64,000 bases of DNA from Clavaria fumosa (GCA_951802425.1 OX637800.1:1612001-1676000); one strand, 5' to 3'. Positions 11,101 through 22,835 are shown, counted from the first letter of the stretch. Notes: generated from the letters alone by a model not told the origin. Numbers and translations are program-made.

Positions 11101-12096
11101 TATTCAGCTCAGGGGAAATACAATGAAGCAGAAGAGCTGCAAGTTCATGTCATGGAAGCCAGGAAGAGAGTGCTTGGCCCAGAACATCCATCCACTCTGA
11201 CAAGCATTAACAATTTGGCATTGACATATTCAGCTCAGGGGAAATACAATAAAGCAGAGGAGCTGAATGTTCATATCATAGAAGCCAGTAAGAGAGTGCT
11301 TGGCCCAGAACATCCAGACACTCTAACAAGCATTAACAATTTGGCATCCATATATTCAGCTCAGGAGCAATACAATGAAGCAGAGGAGCTGAAGGTTTAT
11401 GTCATGGAAGCCAGTAAGAGAGTGCTTGGCCAAGAACATCCAGACACTCTGACAAGCATTAACAATTTGGCATCCACATATTCAGCTCAGGGGAAGCACA
11501 ATGAAGCAGAGGAGCTGCAAGTTCATCTCATAGAAGCCAGGAAGAGAGTGCTTGGCCCAGAACATCCATCCACTCTGGCAAGCATTAACAATTTGGCATT
11601 GACATATTCAGCTCAGGGGAAGAACAATGAAGCAGAGGAGCTGCAAGTTCATGTCATGGGAGCCTTGAAGAGAATGCTTGGCCCAGAACATCCAAACACT
11701 CTGACCAGCATTGACAATTTGGCATCCACATATTCAGCTCAAGGGAAGCACAATGAAGCAGAGGAGCTGCAAGTTCATGTCATGGAAGCCAGGAAGAGAG
11801 TGCTTGGCCCAGAACATCCATCCACTCTGAGAAGCATTAATGATTTGGCATCCACATGTTCAGCTCAGGGGAAGCACAATGAAGCAGAGGAGCTGCAAGT
11901 TCATGTCATGGAAGCCAGGAAGAGAGTGCTTGGCCCAGAACATCCATCCACTCTAAGAAGCATTATCAATTTGGCATCCACATATTCAGCTCAGGGGAAG
12001 TATAATGAAGCAGAGGAGCTGCAGGTTCATGTCATGGAAGCCTTGAAGAAAGTGTTTGGCCCAGACCATCCATCCACTCTGACAAGAAGAGTCTGA
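8167..12096 (+). CDS. NLR1: NB-ARC protein with 16 near-identical KLC-type TPR repeats (C-terminal tail lost)
   Basis: Five exons (8167-8236, 8295-8366, 8421-8477, 8538-8769, 8823-12096) give 1234 aa, and the same structure holds in NLR2. A short N-terminal region (about 85 aa, containing ARDVGSHNLTIGALHIHQ-like sequence) precedes the NB-ARC: Walker A GMGGIGKT (124-131), Walker B LLVYDN (196-201), sensor-like GNVLITSRN (218-226), GLPL-like CYLPLAVDQAG (about 277) and an MHD-like MHPLVH (449-454). From about residue 547 there are 16 complete 42-aa repeats of the form RVLGPEHPxTLTSINNLA plus xTYSAQGKxNEAEEL, then a partial one. Fungal NLRs of this architecture are linked to non-self recognition. 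A deletion before the stop removes the tail present in NLR2 and shifts frame, so the protein ends LTRRV. It may still work. Confidence 0.92.
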
Positions 12097-12109
12097 GATG
12101 TGGTATGAT

Positions 12110-12402
12110 TAGGGATGCCACGGTTCGGTTCTGAACTTTGGTTCGAACCTGAACTGGACTGGACTGAACCGAAAATGAGGTTCAGGTTCAGCCAAGTGGG
12201 TGAACCGAACCAAAATTGAGGTTCAGAAGCCCAAATTTGGGCGAACCATTACCTTATTTAGTAAAAGTCCGGTCCAACGAACCGGACTTGGACTGAACTC
12301 AGGTTTAAGGTTCGGAATTTGGCCTGAACCGGACCTAAAGTCCAGTTCTGGGTTCGAAAAATTCAGCCCTGAACCGGACTTAACCGGACCGTGGCATCCC
12401 TA
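12110..12402. mobile_element. hAT-type MITE, copy 2 (293 bp), inside the former 3' coding end of NLR1
   Basis: Same ends and same length as copy 1, with a different perfect 8 bp target duplication, GGTATGAT (12102-12109 and 12403-12410). In NLR2 the homologous uninterrupted sequence encodes the acidic tail, so the insertion point is exact. It lies downstream of the NLR1 stop created by the deletion. Confidence 0.95.
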
Positions 12403-12410
12403 GGTATGAT

Positions 12411-12530
12411 GCCACAGAGGAACTTGCTATTGCTACCTCCAACATCAACTTGAATGGTTTAGATGAGGGGTCTGAAGTATCATATGATGCCAGGGAGGAG
12501 CTTGATCCCTTTTGCCATCTCCAATCATGA
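12411..12530 (+). pseudogene. Orphaned 3' coding end of NLR1
   Basis: Downstream of the MITE the sequence continues as the counterpart of the NLR2 C-terminal tail: it still encodes ATEELAIATSNINLNGLDEG-like and YDAREELDP-like sequence (NLR2: EELDIATSNVNLNGMDEG and WYDAREELDP). It is cut off from NLR1 by the upstream frameshift and the MITE and ends at a TGA near 12528-12530. Confidence 0.8.
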
Positions 12531-13150
12531 TTTGAATAGTTCTTCCAATTTAACCCCTGTCACCTACTGTGATTCCATTTCATGTTGATAGGAACACAGT
12601 TATGAGAATTTGTCAAATGTAACTTGTATAATTTAATTTACTCTGACACCAAAAATCAAAAATTATTTCCTTTGGCAATAAATTGGGTGAGGAGGGTATG
12701 TGATTTCTCATTACTCTCGAAATAAGTCAATTAAGTTGCCTAAGACACCCCACTCATCTTAATCACATCTTAGTAAAACATTTTATTAAGTAGTTTTAAG
12801 TCAAACATAATGATTATGTTTAATCTTAGAGTCAGTATCAAGCAAGTCTGCAATGAGGCAATATCACCACATCATATCAATCAGCTTGATTCTCATGTCC
12901 ATCATGATCTCCTTCTTGTTCTTCCATTACCAACTGCCCCAGCCATCTTCACATAGACAGGCATCTTGTTTTTATCAAAGGGCCTAATTACACAACAAGA
13001 GCAATGTACAAGGGCAACTGCAACAACAAGGCAGATGTTCTGAGGGCAGTGTAAGCAGCAAGGATAGCAGGGTTGTGTCAGGGGGAAGGTGCTCTCACCA
13101 ACTGCACCAAGAGCATCCCTGCCACTGTCACCAACACTGGTACATGAGGA
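12531..13150. other. AT-rich intergenic with CTTAA/TTAAG motifs
   Basis: No gene seen. Around 12730-12840 the sequence is rich in TTAAG, TCTTAA and CTTAG, resembling the body of the 839-4029 TIR element, so it may be a decayed relative; I found no terminal repeats. Confidence 0.5.
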
Positions 13151-16100
13151 AGAGGGGAAATTACTGAATGTGCCTTAGGCAGACTGTAACCACATTGCAT
13201 CCAGATACATTTCCTCCAAGTCACGTCGCGTATTCGCGTGACCTCGAAACAACTAATTCCGAGGTATCGACGTTGCCACCTCCACCCTCACCTGCCCCTC
13301 TACCTTTCCTTCGCCACATGCGCCACCTTGGCCCACTGCAAGTAAATTTTTCTCCTGCAGGTGGGTTCGATGGGTTTGTAGCCAATTTCAACGTTGTTCG
13401 TAGCTGCCTACTGGACACACTCGTATCTCTGATATTCTTAAGACCCTAGCAAAAGATGAGTGACTTGACATTCGGTTCCATTGCAGCACGGCCAGCTTTC
13501 CAAGTCCAAGTCCAATTCTGGCTGATCATTCAGCACTCGACTCGTGTCGTCCTGTGACTGTGACAAGATCCAGATACAGAGTAAAAGGGAAAGAAGAGGT
13601 GCGGCGCAGCAACATACCGGCACGTTTGCGTCGTGCACAACACATCGCGTCCTGGAAACGGTACTTGTTAGGGACGACTGAAGTGCTTCCAATACAGAAG
13701 CTGCACGTACTGCTCGTGAGTGCGCCAATAGCAAACAAAGAGTCTAGATTCCAGGATTGAACAAGTTCTCAAGAATGCCTGCGATAGCCAATCGTCTTCA
13801 GAGAACACTGTTACAATCGAGCCACAGGACGAATGTGAATGCGCGAAATGGCCGGAAGACCTAGCACTCCCGTCAGCCGAGGTGTCTCGGGCCGAAAACT
13901 GAATTACGAAGCAGCATTCACAGGGTATCACACTTCAACAGACCCGCCCGCTCGCGCCACCCCTTCCGCCAAGTCCAACTGCTACGACATCATTATCATC
14001 CTAACAATAGGGCATGTGATGATAAGCTGACCTTCGGTTCTCCAAAGGCGTAGGCCTTTGTGTGGCAATTTAATGGGAATGATCCACCTTGACCACCCGC
14101 ACCTCCTGGGCTGGGTGGAAGGCAATGTCGACAAAGTGCACGTCAATACATCAACGATACGGACCTTTAAAGTCACCAAAATCTTTAGTCCCTGTCGATT
14201 GCGCCATTCGTAAAAGCGTCGGCAATATTTTCGTCACCTTAGGAGGCCCAAAGCAAGTATTCTTCGAAAAGAAAGGCGGAACGAGGTTGTGAGAAGAGGT
14301 CCATCGCATTTTGTGACCTGGAGCAGTTGTACGTGAAAGCGAACCTTGAGGTGACCTTGATGCCCGCTGAATTGCTTGGACTCCCTCGTGCGCTTGCACC
14401 ATTATTTGATTTGTGCTAGTGGTCGTGGCAAGCTGTAGATATTTGGGCGAGAATATTCTAAGTGATGGCAATATTGACGTACTGTGTAATCTGCCAGTGC
14501 GATTATGCGGCCGAGGATTGTAGTGTGATGTGCAAGGGTAGAGGCGTCATCTGTGCTGTTGAAGAATCGTGCAAGTTCATGATAGTCAACTGAGAGTCTA
14601 TCGTCAGCTTCAACCCTGGTGTTGGAAGGATCTGAGGGTTGTCAATGCGAACCTCAAAACGGTAAGAGCTCTGTTGGTTGCAAGAGGATTGTGGATTGGA
14701 GTATTTTCTGTCTCGCTGCATGGCGAAGCTGCTTTTTCCGGCCCTGGGCCCAGAGCCTGGGATTAGGAGACATTCGTCAGTCCGTTGACATCTGGCTGTT
14801 CGTAGCACCTCGATTTGCGCAAAGAGAGTGGAATACACAAGATACGTCTCATATCAGCGAGACGAGGGAAGGGCGTAAGGCAAGGGTGATTGAGCCCGGC
14901 TCGAAATCAAAGCTCAGACTTGTGCCTTACTGTCCTTCACAAAAATTACTGACACTGTCCGTTACCGAAACGACAGAATAAGCATTTAGAAAGAACGTTT
15001 CCTAGATGGTTTCTATAACTCTTACCTTGTATCCATGCGAGGAATCCACACATACTGACGTAGACTTTGCCAAACGTCTAATGATGCACCGCCATCCGTA
15101 GTCCGGACATTCTTCAGTCATTCCGAGGTGATATGCCATGGGTGAAGGGCAGAGCGTCAGGAGACACGCCGACGAGCTTGGAAATGAGGCGTGACATTAC
15201 GCCTCCATCTTTTAGGTTCCTTGTCACACACAACTGCACCGCCCGACTGCAGCACGGACAACTGCCCACGACTGCTCAACACGCCTGGGGCTGATATTCA
15301 ACCCCACACCACCACCACTGACCCTTGCCTAAGCCGCTCCTCCCAACCATCCAATACCCCGTACGTGCAACCTCACCTCCGTCGCGGGCCAACGTATCGC
15401 GTGCAGCGCCACCTCAGCACCGACAGCGGTGCATAATACACACGCCGCAGCCCCAGTAGCCCCGTCGTCAGGTACAGACATTGCAGGCCTGTCGGTGTTG
15501 ACCGGTGGTGCGTGCATCCGTGCATCCATGCAGTGGCTTTATGTGAAATATTTGTGGGTTAGACTTGGAGTTGGCGGAGGAAGGATGGACAGACACACCG
15601 ATAATGCAGCGACAAAATAATCCACTCTCTCCGGGTTGTCTCCCACTGAAGCCTGTGCCCAATGCACTAGTGTATCATAAGCTCCCATGCCCTAGTTCGG
15701 CGTGCACACACGCAATACAAGTTGCGCAGAGTCTCTGCGAGAGCAGGGTCAACGGACAGCCACCGACACGCCTTGAGCAAGAGCAATGTCAGTGCGTGCG
15801 GCGACACGAGCAGCCCTGTTTGGCGAGGTTGGGAGATGTGGCATGCGTGTGTGCCGTGATGGTGTGACGTCGTCGTGTGGATGGGTCGGTTGGCGGTTAT
15901 CATTGTGATATTTTCGATTGACTTGATTAACTTAATCTGATTCATGTTTTTATAGATAGGGGAAAGGGAAAGGATGGGGGGAACGTACGGGCTCTTCAGC
16001 CTCAACCTCAACCTCCGTCTCTCTCTCTCGCCTGCACCAGGCCATCCGGGGTCGTGCGTATGCTTTTGTAGATATGTGTTGTCGCCGTCGTCGTCGCAGC

Positions 16101-16764
16101 AAAAAGCAGTTACTGAACCATGGCGTGATCGCGATGCCGCCGCGTTGTGCCTAGCTCTGCCCGCAGTCCCATTCCCGTTGCCGCCCCTGGATCCCAGTCC
16201 GTAAGTGGCTCTCGTACCGCCGGGATAGAAAAAATAGTGATGAATCTGGTGGGGGTGATGGCGCCGCGAAGAGGAAGATGAGGTAATGGCGTGGGGGTAA
16301 AATTGGGAAAGGTCGGGAGGGCGCTGCTGCTATGGACAGCGATGGCGCAGTTCGTTAGGGGGTCCGCGTGTATCCGTGGCGGGAAGGGACTGGAGTGATG
16401 GGGCTTAGATGGCTTTGGCCATGAGTGCGAGCCCAAGTGGCAGCAGTGGTTGTAGCGGCCGCGCCATGTACCAAACAATGGTTCCGCTGGGGTGGACAGT
16501 GAATACGACACTGTCGTCGCCATCGCTGTCGGAAGACACTGTGACAGTCGTGTTCGCGTTCGGCATGCTAAGTGGTAGTAGCGAAAGTAGCAGAACGGCG
16601 AGAACGAATACGATTGGGATGACGGATGTGGATACGGCGGGGGCTAGGCCGCGCGAGACGCGGATAGTGCGGGGCGCGGAAAGAGAGCGGTCCGTGTTGG
16701 GCTGGCATCTTGGTGGGGCGACTGTGGTGCTTGTGCTTGTGCTAGTGTACGCTCTTGGATGCGT
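13151..16764. other. 3.6 kb stretch without recognisable genes
   Basis: Only short overlapping frames are present, none with a recognisable domain or a paralogue in the window. The minus-strand stretch 14838-14460 encodes plausible protein-like sequence (RFEVRIDNPQILPTP, then in another frame ILGRIIALADYTVRQ) and may be part of a decayed or multi-exon gene I could not assemble. 15240-15430 is C-rich on the plus strand. Confidence 0.5.
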
Positions 16765-17037
16765 CGTTGTCCCGGTGAGAGTGAGCTGACATGCTCATGC
16801 CATGCCATGCTGCGACGTCTTGGGAATGGCCCAGTAGAGTTGCTGATACAGAAAGAAATGGTTAGGGATGGGAAGAGCGTTACGGATACGACGGCAGGAC
16901 TCGAGCTACGAAAAGAGATCTTGAAATTGTCCGAATGGCACAGGGAAGATATGCGCGCGTTGCAGGAAGGAGCTGCCCAAGACCAGGATACGACAGTGCT
17001 GTTGGAGCTCACTGCACGGGAAAGGATTATGTAATTA
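16765..17037 (+). pseudogene. Relic of a C-type GTPase (middle part)
   Basis: From about 16790 the sequence parallels GTPase C codons for GNGPVELLIQKEMVRDG, TTAGLELRKEILKLSEWHRE and MRALQE (18830-19010 in gene C). It lacks the G domain and the C-terminus and stops after ARERIM. Its 5' 55 bp are shared with the 4171 relic. Confidence 0.75.
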
Positions 17038-17974
17038 TGTAAAAGATTCTACACACAAGATAGGCTGGCTAGAGACTGATTACAGGTGACCTGGAGTCAG
17101 ACGCAGGAAGGTCTCCGTCTGAGCCCTAGCTGGTGTGCCGGGGAGTGACAGGACCACTGGAAAAGAAACTAGCCAGATGCAGAATCAGGGAGTGGTGGGT
17201 GGGTAATGCAAGAAACTCTGTGGTGAGGAGGGAGTCAGATTGTGCTGAGATGGGGGAGGAAGAGGACTATAGTACTATATATATGAATGGTACATGATGT
17301 CATCTTGAGACGAAGAGGCATTATGAATGACGCAATGAGAAACGAGTAAAGATGGTGAGAGGGGTGAGAGGGTGCACGTGATGGGGCCTTTGTTTGGCCA
17401 AGACGTCGCGTTCTTTGTCTCACTTTGTGTGGAGTGCGTCGAGGAGTGCGTAGAACCTCGCCTAAGCGCGGGCAGCGGAGGTTCGTGCGTCGCCTCGCAC
17501 AGCAGGACATGCGGTCGCCAATGATTTCCTCATCCCCACTCGCAAACAGTGTGAAACTTGTAAAACCTTACACCGCGACGCTAGTACATGTGCCAGTGAT
17601 CGCACAAAGGTACTTGGACAGGCCACATAGTGGACGAAGACTTGCTGGTGATGCATGTGCTTCATGATATGGGTGCTAACAGGCGCATTGTAGCAGCTTA
17701 ATATCTTCTCAATATTCCACGTCATCATACCTCACCCAGCCCATCGCTCTGGGAGTGCAAGCACGTTCAACGCGGCCTATTTTCCGGTGGTAAGCCTCTG
17801 CCGATCCAAACGCCGAACACGAGTACGTCGCAGCCGCCAACGTCTGTGACGAGCCTTCGGTGTTACCCCGGCACGGCGCCAGCAAAGAAAACATGCGTCC
17901 AAGTCGCCCACGCAGTATGGGCGAGCTTCACTTGATTTTAACTGCATATCATCCAGAGCACTCGCCCCACGAAA
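17038..17974. other. Intergenic, 5' flank of GTPase C
   Basis: No gene recognised. A TATATATA stretch (17276-17283) is present, but it is about 700 bp from the GTPase C start and I do not assign it a role. Confidence 0.5.
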
Positions 17975-19361
17975 ATGTCATCATCTAAGGATCCCAGCAA
18001 TGCCCATCAATCGTCCAGAACTGGTAGCAGTCGCGTTAAACGAGTCGATGGTCAAAAAGCCTCCGGAAAGACAGAAGGCAAGATATACATGTTTTAACAC
18101 TCGTACGACTTCCTGAAAACCGTTTACAGGAATAATCCTGCAAGCTTATATCATCTAGCTGACTGCTCTGCATTTTCATTGCCTTTCGGGGGTTCAGCTT
18201 GATGGGCCAAAGCGGAACGGGGAAATCATCTGTGCGTAAACACTTTCTAAGGGAAATCATATGGCCTTAGCATAGCTTGCCGTGCAGTTTGTAAATCTCG
18301 CTAGTGGTTCTCAATTCCAAGTCGGAAATGGGCTCGAGTCTTGCACCTCAGATATTCAACTCTCACAGCCCTTCGATCTGGACGGCCGAGCCGTGACACT
18401 TGTCGATACACCTGGCTTCGATGATACAACCAAGAGTGATGCCGATATCCTGAACGTGATCGCTGTCTATCTTACCAAGTATTCATTTCCATCTTGAGAA
18501 ACAATGGTTCTGGCTGCCATACATCTGATGGAACTGTACAGAGGAACGCAGGAAGTTCAAGGAAACGTGTATCTCCATCGCATATCCGATGTCAGAGTGG
18601 GCGGCACCGCCAGACGGAACTTTACCATGTTTCAGGAAATCTGCGGCGACGACGCGCTTCGGAATGTCGTCATTGCCACGACTAGGTGGGACGAAGTCGA
18701 CAAGTCGGAGGTAATGACGCGGGAGGAGGGGCTTAGATCAGTGTTCAAGCCTGCTCTCGACGGAGGCGCCTTGCTGCTTCGTCATGAGGGGACGCCTGAG
18801 TCCGCTCATGCCATATTGCGACATCTTCTTGGGAAAGGCTCAGTAGAGTTGCTGATACAGAAGGAGATAGTTAGGGAAGGGAGGAGCGTCCCAGAGACGG
18901 TAGCAGGACTCGAGCTACGAAAAGAGATCTTGGAATTGTCCGAACGGCACAGGGAAGGAATGCGCGCGTTACAGGAAGAAATTGAAGGAGCTGCCCAAGA
19001 CCGGGATACGACGGCGCTGTCAGAACTGGAAAGGGAGGTCCAAGCATTGCGAGACCAGATGACATTTTTGGAGATGGAGGAACAGAAGTTGTCGGGAGCT
19101 CGCGCGCGGCCGAGTTCACGGTTGGATACAGCACGGCAAGGTGGCCGTTCGCCGTCATCAGCACCTGCCACTACCCGGAGACGCAGGGAGTTCTCGCCGA
19201 ATGGCGGTCTTCTTGACGGGGAGCTGGAGCGTCGTTGGCGCGTTCGCCCACTTGCCTGGGTATGCATCATTCTAGTCGAATTTGCACTTCTTCGCTGGAT
19301 TTGGATCCAGTTTACTGATATTGTAGCCGCTCCTCGCGGCCACCTGGCATTTTCTTCATGA
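17975..19361 (+). CDS. GTPase C: AIG1/GIMAP-like P-loop GTPase with C-terminal membrane segment
   Basis: Exons 17975-18090, 18198-18231, 18288-18478 and 18542-19361 give 386 aa. The first splice restores a beta-strand and P-loop (GKIYILMGQSGTGKSS, ending at residue 50), then DTPGFDD (G3, from 90), VYLHRISDVRVGG and TTRWDEV (G4, about 160-166). A charged helical region is followed by a hydrophobic segment near the C-terminus (AWVCIILVEFALLRW), suggesting membrane anchoring. The third intron is the weak point: 18479-18541 keeps the frame, but paralogues suggest the codons for MELYRGTQEVQG just upstream were once exonic, so a lesion here cannot be excluded. It is distinct from A and B, which are close paralogues of each other. 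Confidence 0.78.
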
Positions 19362-19739
19362 ATCTAATCCATGGAGCACTTTCGCAATTGGCCTTCGCCA
19401 AGAGCACCAACGAAGAATGCCTCTCCTCCGCATACGTCCCCGTTCACCCTTTCAAGCAAGACCAATTTCGCACCGAAAGGAATGCGCATGTTATTACCCC
19501 TGCCTCGTCGTTCCCAGGGGCCCCTCCTCCATTGTGTGTCCATAGCCCATCTTCCGTCGGCTCTGGGCATCTAGGAATAAAATAAATCGTGAGGCAGGTA
19601 GCAAAGTAGGTAGCAACTGCAGATTCCGCACTGCCATGAACGATTTCACGGGAGTCGGCACTCATGCAAGGGACCGGGAAATACAGCTTGAGCATTGCAG
19701 GCGTTTAAAGACTACGTCCGGTCGTTGTAATTTACACGA
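19362..19739. other. Intergenic between GTPases C and B
   Basis: Convergent 3' ends. The first part (to about 19390) is also present in the relic at 4.3 kb. No other feature is seen. Confidence 0.5.
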
Positions 19740-22006
19740 TCACAATGACGACGTCGGCTTGGACGTTGTACCACGGGACTTCTCAAACAAGGACTTGTAA
19801 GTGTCCAGCGCTTTGCCAATTCCTCCGCAAACAGTCTCTCCAACGAGGGCGGGAACGAAGGGAATAGACCCACCCAGGTTCCGCCCCATTTGCGCGTGGC
19901 TTCGGTTCATAAATTCTGCGAGTTGGTCGTGGGCCTTTCTTCGAGCCTCCTGTTCTTTCTTCCATCGGTGGTCGGCCTCAAAGATTCGTATCTCGAGGGT
20001 CATGCGATCCTGCTCAAGCCTCTCCTCGAATTGTCTCTGCCGCTCCTTCTCCTCGAATCGCCTCTACCGCTCCTTCTCCTCGTTCAGCAAAGTCGTCCAT
20101 TTGAGCTCCGTCTCCTGTCTGTCACGAAGGGCCTGCGTCTGGTGAGCCTGACGTTCTAAGTCATGCTGCGCCTTCAGTTTCTTCATGCGTTCATCCTGCG
20201 CTTCCTTCTCAGCCTTCGCTTTGCGATCCGCCTCCTTGACTCGTTCCTCCGAGGTCTTGCGATCCTGCTCAAGCCTCTCCTCCAATTGTTTCCACCGCTC
20301 CTTCTCCTCGTTTAGCAAAGTCGTCCATTTGAGCTTCGTCTCCTGTCTGTGACGAAGAGCTTGCGTCTGGTGAGTCTGACGTTCTAAGTCGAGCTGCGCC
20401 TTCAATTTCTTCATGCGTTCATCCTGCGCTTCCTTCTCAACCTTCGCTTTGCGATCCGTCTCCTTGACTCGTTCCTCCAAGGTCTTGCGATCCTGTTCAA
20501 GCCTCTCCTCGAATTGCCTCTGCTGCTCCTTCTCCTCGTTCAGCAAAGCCGTCCATTTGAGTTCCATCTCCGTTTTGTCACGAAGGGCTTGAGTTTGGTG
20601 AGTCTGACATTCTAGTTCATGCTGCGCCTTCAACTTTGTCATGGTTTCGTCCTGTGCTTCCTTCTCAGCTTTAGCTTTGCGATCCACCTCCTCTTTGTCA
20701 TGGAGTAGCTGCTCTGCCAGAGCCTGGCGCTCCTGCGCAGCGATATTTTCAAACTCTTCTCGACGACGTTGTTCATCGTGGAGATGCCCTCGCATTTCCT
20801 GGATACCTCTTGCCCACTTCTGACTCTAGATGCGTACGGGCCGTTCTCTCCTCCTCCAGCATAGCGAGAAATGCGCTTCGCTGCTCGTCGAGTTGGCGTG
20901 CCGCAATCACCTTCTCAGCTTCTGCAGATGCCTTGACAGACTCGAGGCCTTCCTCCAGCCGCATCTTGTCCTCCTTCCATTGGTCCAACCGATGCTGAAG
21001 CTTTTCTCGCTCCTCTTCCAGTTCCCTCTTCCACTGATCGTCCTTCTCCTGAATGGCCATAGCCATTTCTTCTCGCAACTCCATCATCTCCGCCTCATGC
21101 TTCTCGTTGAGCGCTTTCAGTTCCGCGCTGAGTTCAGAACCGGAGGCTGTCTGATCCAGCGGCATCCCCTGCGCAAGCTCAACCTGAATCTGAAGCGCTA
21201 TAGGATTATTGTCGAGGAGTTGGATTAAGATATTTTGAGCCGATGGAAGTGTATTATCGTGGCGGAGCGACCGAGCGCCGGCGTCAACGAGTGGCTTAAA
21301 GAACTTGGTGTTGGTCAGGAGTTCCTGTTCCCGAGCAATTCCAGTGGCCTCGTCGACTTGGTCCCATCGTGAGGTAACGATGACGACATTCTTGAGCGAG
21401 TCCGAACCACAGAGCTTTTTAAACATCCGCAAGTTGCGCGTCGAGACTCCACCCATCCTCGGATCGGTGATTCGGTGCATGTAAATGACGCCGCTCAACA
21501 GTCTCTTATCTTTGAATCTGTGTCGATTATTGTAAAATAAGGACTTGAGATACGAAAAGACTATGCTTACTCGGTATCGAGGAAGGCAGAAATCCTTTGC
21601 AGAATGACGGTATCAGTGATTCCCTCGCGAGAATCATCAAAACCGGGAGTGTCAACGAAAATAATGCAGCGACCATCAGGCTCAAAGTAGCGAAAAAGAC
21701 CAATGTCGGATGTCTCAGATTCTACTCTATGTCCAATCTTGATATTCTGGTCGCCTGTGATGAGCTTGATGAGCTAGTTTCGAGCTTGAGTCTCCATGTG
21801 CGCATATAAATGTGCGTAAGTGTTTCTTACCGAAGATTTTCCAGTTCCGGTTGAACCCATAATACTGAAAGTGGCTCGTTAGAAATAGAGGGAGGCCACG
21901 CAATAGAAGACAACCGGACTTACGCAATCGTAATATCTGGACGCCTCTGTCCAGGAACACCGACATCTTCGCAGTAACCCAAATTCGCACTGGGCGAGGG
22001 ACTCAT
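19740..22006 (-). pseudogene. GTPase B: broken paralogue of GTPase A with extended coiled coil
   Basis: The G-domain exons are nearly identical to A: P-loop exon at 21862-21830, the counterpart of the ETPG exon at about 21770-21590, then GVIYMHRITDPRMGG and TSRWDQV. The coiled coil is then disrupted near 20795 by an 8 bp deletion relative to A (CGATAGCTGCGCGCCTC in A versus GGATACCTC in B on the plus strand), which shifts the frame. An in-frame TAG follows near 20064, at a small local duplication. Beyond it the frame reopens to 19740 and encodes a C-terminus unlike A (ALVGETVCGGIGKALDTYKS). B carries three 228 bp coiled-coil units (76 aa each) where A has fewer. Unless an unseen intron skips the lesions, this copy is dead. 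Confidence 0.75.
20070..20760 (-). repeat. Three 228 bp tandem units encoding coiled coil in GTPase B
   Basis: The landmark TCCTCGTTCAGCAAAG(T/C)CGTCC recurs with exactly 228 bp spacing (CGTT(C/T)AGCAA at 20081, 20309 and 20537). Each unit encodes LEQDRKTLEERVKE...DERMKKLKAQ...LLNEEKER-type heptads. Confidence 0.85.
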
Positions 22007-22234
22007 CAGAATTGGATAGGTAGCTAGTTGGTAGCTTAACAGTCGGTGAGAAACTCAAGGAAAGATTCTTAAACGCTGCGGTAATAGTCTTGCTACTCCA
22101 ATGCGTGGATCGGAATGATGCGGCAATAGGTTATTCAACGACGGCACCGCACTCCCGAGGCGTGTATCGGACATGAAATCACGTTGGAACCCTGGATCTG
22201 CGTTAGAGGGTGTTCGGTCTCAGTCAGGAACGAC

Positions 22235-22480
22235 TTACAGTGTGATCACTGCGAGCTCGATGAGACCATCATGTGCACTTACCAACACGAGGACAGCCGG
22301 CTCGTGATTCAGGTTTTGCGAGCCGTTGACGCGAATGCTGGCCTGGGCAAAGTATAGCCAGGCCCCGTCGTTCAGGTTATCTTTACAGGAAACAGAGTCG
22401 GCGATGTTGAGGGCATTGGCTCTGGCATTATAATGACGCGCAAGGGTGATAGATTGTGGGCAACAATTGCTAGGCATCAA
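22235..22480 (-). CDS. Unrecognised small ORF, block B copy
   Basis: Paralogue of 6427-6678, same position relative to its GTPase and same stop. It differs by several substitutions and a 3-codon difference (NIADSVSCKDN versus SVAACKDN). No family recognised. Confidence 0.35.
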   Translation of the reverse strand: MMPSNCCPQSITLARHYNARANALNIADSVSCKDNLNDGAWLYFAQASIRVNGSQNLNHEPAVLVLVSAHDGLIELAVITL

Positions 22481-22835
22481 GGGTGATGATAATGTCGTCG
22501 TTGATCACGCACCCATCGCTAGAGGTGGCGGTGGTGGTGGACTCACCGTCGTCATTCCTGTACACGGATTAGTGGATAAGAAAGTGAAAAAAAGACTAAA
22601 GCATACCAGAGGCAGAGAACACTGCCTCCTCGCCACTTGCGCCTGTTCACTCTCGTCCCCCTTGCCCTGGATGGCCTCATTGGTGTCCGTTCGAGGTCCC
22701 GAGTCCTGTTGGCACTTCCTACTGCTCCCGATGGCTTTGGTATCCTGCTCTATCCGGTGACCCTGTTCTGCGATCTGTTTTGAGCAGGCTTTGTTCTCAC
22801 GGGACACGGGCGCTTGGGCGGGAACGATTACGTAA

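Noticed and set aside
10006..12096. 126 bp periodic repeat considered as a CRISPR-like or satellite array
   Set aside because: The period equals 42 codons, the frame is maintained throughout and it encodes TPR units; it is a coding repeat.
12200..12403. 67-codon ORF inside the second MITE
   Set aside because: It lies wholly within the MITE, ends in its terminal repeat and reflects GGTTC-type repeats; a 293 bp hAT MITE is non-coding.
15191..16789. Several 80-137 codon ORFs between 15.2 and 16.8 kb
   Set aside because: Overlap on both strands, no domain, no paralogue and no coherent exon chain; treated as non-coding.
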